Assembly (NCBI GenBank): GCA_017541145.1
Contig: JAFXZT010000062.1
Location: 1-44,804, forward strand
Length of the DNA stretch: 44,804 nucleotides
Direction of reading: 5' to 3'
Origin: Bacteroidales bacterium
GTDB taxonomy: Bacteria > Bacteroidota > Bacteroidia > Bacteroidales > UBA3824
The number at the start of each line of letters is the position of its first letter. Position 1 is the first letter of the stretch. Position numbers and translations under genes: made by a program. The notes under the pieces were generated by a model that was given only the letters and a program-made list of their open reading frames with translations, searched no databases and had not been told where the DNA came from. This document shows positions 42,108-44,804 of the stretch, one piece after another.

Positions 42108-42143
42108 GCAAACGGTTGCGCAATCGTTTGCGCAATCGTTTGC
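42108..42143. promoter_or_regulatory. Three contiguous 12-bp LacI-like operator sites upstream of susC
   Basis: GCAAACGGTTGC (42108-42119), GCAATCGTTTGC (42120-42131) and GCAATCGTTTGC (42132-42143) follow without any gap. Each is a near-palindrome of the GCAAnCGnTTGC type recognised by LacI-family regulators. They lie about 130-165 bases before the susC start and 55 bases upstream of the weak -7 box, a position suited to activation. No LacI gene is in the window. The surrounding 41980-42406 gap holds nothing else apart from a dispersed repeat. Confidence 0.65.
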
Positions 42144-42306
42144 ACAAAAATTGGATTTTACTAAAATTATTTTAAAATAAATTTTATCAAAGAAAGCATC
42201 AACGACAAACAAAACTTCAACTATCAGCACGCAGCACCCCAACCTCTTCTTTGGTTACAATTATATAACAATACACAATTTTCACAAGTGAGTTATTATA
42301 TTTTAA

Positions 42307-42332
42307 CACCGAATTAAACTAATTACGCGAAT
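42307..42332. repeat. Dispersed repeat, copy 3 (partial)
   Basis: CACCGAATTAAACTAAT matches the first 17 bases of the copy at 35600, then diverges. No right-hand inverted arm is present. Confidence 0.4.
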
Positions 42333-42406
42333 ACATATACAACTAATAACAAACAATTTGTAATGAAGGATAGTATCATTGTAAAATAATTCATATCAAA
42401 CATCTT

Positions 42407-42452
42407 ATTTACCGATGTCTGCCGTACATTATTTTAACAGACATCGGTAAAT
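42407..42452. repeat. Perfect 15-bp inverted repeat at the IS110 remnant
   Basis: ATTTACCGATGTCTG (42407-42421) and CAGACATCGGTAAAT (42438-42452) are exact reverse complements with a 16-base loop. It adjoins the truncated IS110 transposase and may be an element end or a terminator. Confidence 0.6.
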
Positions 42453-42606
42453 TTTTGTTAATTTTACTTATTGGAATTGTTTGACAGTTCCATCTATAAG
42501 ACGAAGATACTAAAAATTTTTTCACCTCACTGTTGTCCATTATACAAAGAAAAACAGTATCTTTGTGAACGTCAAGACCGGCAACTATACGTTGCTGTCT
42601 GTCCAT
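42453..42606 (-). pseudogene. IS110-family transposase, N-terminal remnant
   Basis: The ATG at 42606 gives MDRQQRIVAGLDVHKDTVFL and then CIMD, the first DEDD-transposase strand of IS110 elements, where GLDVHKDT holds the catalytic Asp. After about 30 residues the similarity ends and the frame runs into the inverted repeat. The rest of the transposase, which is normally 300 residues or more, is absent. An insertion sequence was here and was mostly lost. Confidence 0.7.
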
Positions 42607-42732
42607 ATCAAAGTATTATTAATTGAATTTTAAATTTTCAAATATAAAGAATTGGGCGGATTATTAAAATAACAAAAATAAGACTAACCTGGCTCTATTT
42701 ATTTGTTGATGCAGAAAATCTCAATTTTATTA

Positions 42733-42740
42733 TACTTTTG
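42733..42740 (+). promoter_or_regulatory. -7 element before the methyltransferase remnant
   Basis: TACTTTTG fits TAnnTTTG; no TTTG at normal spacing. It could drive transcription through the remnant toward the Fic gene. The rest of 42607-42811 shows no gene. Confidence 0.35.
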
Positions 42741-42811
42741 CATAATTAATATTAATTCATGATAATGGAACAAATATTAAATATAACAATGCAATTCGTG
42801 TAAGGGCATCG

Positions 42812-43170
42812 ATGCTTAACTGTATAACCAAATATTATTCTGAATTTTGGAAAGATGTTTGGAGTGATTATTATAAAATGGGAACATGGAGTAAACAAGA
42901 TAAAAGGCTTCATTCATTCTCTTCATTAACTGAGAATTGGACACACGACACACCATTAAGTAATTACTTTGAACGTCGTCAGGCATTGGTGGAAATATAT
43001 ACTTCCCTGTTCTCCGGCAGAATGAGAACGATACATGGTATGATGCAAAAAAGGTAAGGCAACAACAAGTGTTAAAAAGTTCCATATACCCCGTTGTGAC
43101 CGTATAGCTGATTACCGAAAAGCATGGGAACATTTTGAAAAAACATTTACAGATAAAGAAACGGTAAAAA
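42812..43170 (+). pseudogene. Degraded C-terminal remnant of a large DNA methyltransferase (Eco57I/type IIG-like)
   Basis: Pieces of one C-terminal region appear in order but in three frames: THDTPLSNYFERRQALVEI (about 42939-42998), NENDTWYDAKK (about 43021-43053) and PRCDRIADYRKAWEHFEKTF (about 43089-43148). As I recall, large restriction-methylase proteins carry the same succession near the C-terminus (ARRQALVEID, YExDTWYDANGR, RCDREEDYRxAW). Deletions and frameshifts separate the pieces, so it cannot be functional. It lies immediately before the Fic gene. Database comparison would be needed to name the subfamily. Confidence 0.6.
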
Positions 43171-43173
43171 AAA

Positions 43174-44295
43174 ATGACAGAAGGAAACCAATACATACAA
43201 GGTCTTGATGAATATATCCGCCAAGGAGAACCGCAAGAACAAGAGCGAGGAAGAGCTTGGCAAACAGCCATAGGATTACAGGAAGTTGATGGATTGAAGA
43301 CATCTCCTTACCTGTTGGAAACAGCTCGCCGCCACATCGAAGGTGACATCACCATCGATGAGGTAAAGCAATTAATAGACAGTTACTATAAATCTCAAGC
43401 CGGTCGTAAAGAAGTAGAAGGAGAAAGGACAGAAGAAGCAGATAAGGTTTCTGCTCGCATCACGGAGCTGCTTCAAGAACAAACTTTTAACTTCTCACCG
43501 GCTCAATTAACGTCCATCCATCGTCGTCTTTTTGAAGGTATCTATAAGTTTGCAGGTTTCATCCGTAACTACAATATTACCAAACGAGAATGGGTATTGC
43601 GAGGAGAGACTGTCTATTACGCCAGTGCCGATACTATCACAGAGACACTGGAGTATGACATGAGACTGGAACGTAACTATAGTTATGAGGGTAAAAGCAT
43701 TAATGAAGCAATCAGCCATCTGACACGCTTTTGTGCCAACCTTTGGCAGATACATGCCTTTGGTGAGGGCAATACCCGTAGTACGGCTGTTTTTATGATT
43801 AAGTATCTGAAAACACTTGGTTTCAAAGTAAACAATGATCTCTTTGCCACGAACTCATGGTATTTTCGCAATGCTTTAGTTCGTGCCAACTATAGTAATC
43901 TGCAAGAGGGAATAACAGAAACTACAGTCTTCCTTGAACATTTCTTCCGCAATATGCTGCTTGGAGAAACTACACCACTCCGCAACAGAGAAATGCATTT
44001 AGACTGGAAAACAGGAACCCCAAGTACAAAAATCGGCATCCAAAGTGCAAAAAAAACAGCTCAAAGTGCAAATTTTGCACTTTCACTACCCTCGAAGTGC
44101 AAAAATTGCACTTTGGAAGAAATCGCCGTGCTTAGAATAATACAGCAAAATCCTTCTGCAAAACAAACGTTTATTGCAAAAGAAATAGGGAAATCAGAGA
44201 GAACTGTAAAATCCATTACAGCCCGTCTTACGGAAAAAGGAATTATAAAACGCAGTAAAGGTAAGGGAAGCGATTGGGTGATTATTTACGATTAA
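43174..44295 (+). CDS. Fic-family protein with C-terminal winged helix
   Basis: This protein of 373 residues has the complete Fic motif HAFGEGNTRS (His194 to Arg202), which usually transfers AMP from ATP to protein hydroxyls. An N-terminal VbhA-like helix region (ETARRHIEGDITIDEVKQ) precedes it. The self-inhibitory S/TxxxEG motif is at best degenerate there (LQEVDG). The C-terminus is a winged helix (AKQTFIAKEIGKSERTVKS, then a wing KRSKGKGSDW), suggesting DNA binding or autoregulation. Between the two, the DNA contains five GTGCAAA-type half palindromes. The gene is intact although it sits in decayed DNA and is flanked by two copies of a methyltransferase peptide motif. Target unknown. Confidence 0.9.
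   Translation: MTEGNQYIQGLDEYIRQGEPQEQERGRAWQTAIGLQEVDGLKTSPYLLETARRHIEGDITIDEVKQLIDSYYKSQAGRKEVEGERTEEADKVSARITELLQEQTFNFSPAQLTSIHRRLFEGIYKFAGFIRNYNITKREWVLRGETVYYASADTITETLEYDMRLERNYSYEGKSINEAISHLTRFCANLWQIHAFGEGNTRSTAVFMIKYLKTLGFKVNNDLFATNSWYFRNALVRANYSNLQEGITETTVFLEHFFRNMLLGETTPLRNREMHLDWKTGTPSTKIGIQSAKKTAQSANFALSLPSKCKNCTLEEIAVLRIIQQNPSAKQTFIAKEIGKSERTVKSITARLTEKGIIKRSKGKGSDWVIIYD
44042..44114. repeat. Cluster of AAAGTGCAA palindromes inside the fic gene
   Basis: AAAGTGCAAA or close forms occur at 44042 and 44063, reversed at 44074 (TTTGCACTTT), at 44094 (GAAGTGCAA), and reversed at 44106. They form two adjacent hairpins inside the linker between the Fic and winged-helix domains. Confidence 0.6.
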
Positions 44296-44302
44296 AATAA
44301 AC

Positions 44303-44380
44303 AACCGCATCGCCGATTACCGCAAAGCATTTTATTATTTTCCGACGCAGAATGTAAAATCTGCAAATATAAGTCGCTGA
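44303..44380 (+). pseudogene. Second copy of the methyltransferase C-terminal motif, after fic
   Basis: The frame reads NRIADYRKAFYYFPTQNVKS and stops at 44378-44380. It repeats the DRIADYRKAW motif found at 43098-43127 before fic. The codons differ at many third positions, so the copies are old. It is too short to be a gene. Confidence 0.5.
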
Positions 44381-44804
44381 TAATCAGCGCATATTCCTCC
44401 AATTATATGGGACAGATACTATGCCGAGGGACGGAGGAGGGACGGAAAATATACAAAAATCTGCAAATATGACTGCCGTCAAAAAAAGAAAATGCAAAAA
44501 ACTGCAAAATCGATTTTCCAGTTCTTTGTATATTCACATTCGTTAACACGGATTTTTGCACATTTTTGTATTCTCTGTGAAGCGAGTGAAATGCAACTTC
44601 CAATTTCTGTCCATTTAGGTACATTTATCTTTGCAGTTCTTTGTATATCTTTATAATCAGACGAAAAAACGGTGCATTTTGTAACTCAAAATTGGGTTGT
44701 TAAAAAGTGTTGTCCCTGTTTTTGTCCCTTTGTGCCATTTTTCGAAATCTGTCCCTCTGGGGACACTTTTCTCCCTTCGTGTCCCTCTAGGCTCTTATTC
44801 TGTC
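44356..44804. repeat. Repeat-rich region at the right end (possible element end)
   Basis: Apart from the short remnant to 44380 there is no gene here. AAAATCTGCAAATAT occurs at 44356-44370 and exactly 100 bases on at 44456-44470. CAGTTCTTTGTATAT occurs at 44519-44533 and 44634-44648. GAGGGACGGA is repeated in tandem at about 44426-44445. GTCCCT appears four times between about 44712 and 44790, with one inverted GGGGACAC. Such spaced direct repeats are seen near integrase attachment regions; the integrase itself would lie outside the window. Confidence 0.5.

Noticed and set aside
41998-42180. Small plus-strand open frame with repeated QSFAQ
   Set aside because: It is produced by the three LacI-like DNA repeats and has no promoter or family match.

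Overview
The window looks like a chromosomal segment of an anaerobic Bacteroidales-type Bacteroidota genome. The evidence is a SusC/SusD/SusE locus, BspA-type leucine-rich repeat proteins, GH43 and Bor-like lipoproteins, AT-rich intergenic DNA, few Shine-Dalgarno sites, and many promoters of the Bacteroidota form TTTG-N19-21-TAnnTTTG. No rRNA or tRNA gene was recognised. The species cannot be told from the sequence.

Layout. (1) 1-251: 5' end of a restriction specificity (HsdS-like) gene. (2) 454-5496: five-gene heterodisulfide-reductase-like (Hdr/Qmo-like) electron-transfer operon on the minus strand, with its own promoter and terminator. (3) 5703-11722: flavodoxin lipoprotein, an aberrant PurA-like ligase divergent from an LRR/Sel1 protein, and a DUF234-type ATPase preceded by two tandem palindromes. 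(4) 11777-19795: a CARF/sigma-54 (RtcR-like) activator split over two overlapping reading frames at a T7 run, divergent from a tightly packed operon of a glycosyltransferase-radical SAM fusion, histidine phosphatase, NodU/CmcH carbamoyltransferase, WG-repeat protein and an epimerase broken by an in-frame TGA. This is the best candidate for an undescribed system. (5) 19800-25576: accessory DNA with a 387-bp inverted-repeat element, a Bor-like lipoprotein, gene fragments, an AAA/PD-(D/E)XK protein, a frameshifted GH46 chitosanase, a VWA pair and a plug-only TonB-receptor-like protein. (6) 25774-27028: a lone cas6 and a short decaying CRISPR array with no adaptation or effector genes. (7) 27103-30982: Nudix, SDR and AMP-ligase operon, then a PARG-like macrodomain (TIGR02452) protein. 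(8) 31066-42143: a polysaccharide-utilisation region with a GH43 lipoprotein, LRR lipoprotein, porin-like barrel, DUF2809 protein and a susC-susD-susE operon preceded by three contiguous 12-bp LacI-like sites. (9) 42407-44804: a degraded mobile zone with an IS110 remnant, a methyltransferase C-terminal remnant, an intact Fic protein flanked by two copies of the same methyltransferase peptide motif, and a repeat-rich end.

How the parts may work together. The Hdr-like complex probably links a soluble thiol/disulfide or flavin electron carrier to menaquinone at the membrane. The CARF activator sits back-to-back with the glycan/radical-SAM operon. That operon has no visible TAnnTTTG promoter but has a partial sigma-54-like site, so ligand-controlled switching of a glycosyl/carbamoyl modification pathway is a reasonable hypothesis. 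SusC/D/E and GH43 would import and cut a glycan. Several genes are interrupted by one-base changes in homopolymers. These may be real phase variation, decay or assembly errors, and read-level data would be needed to decide.
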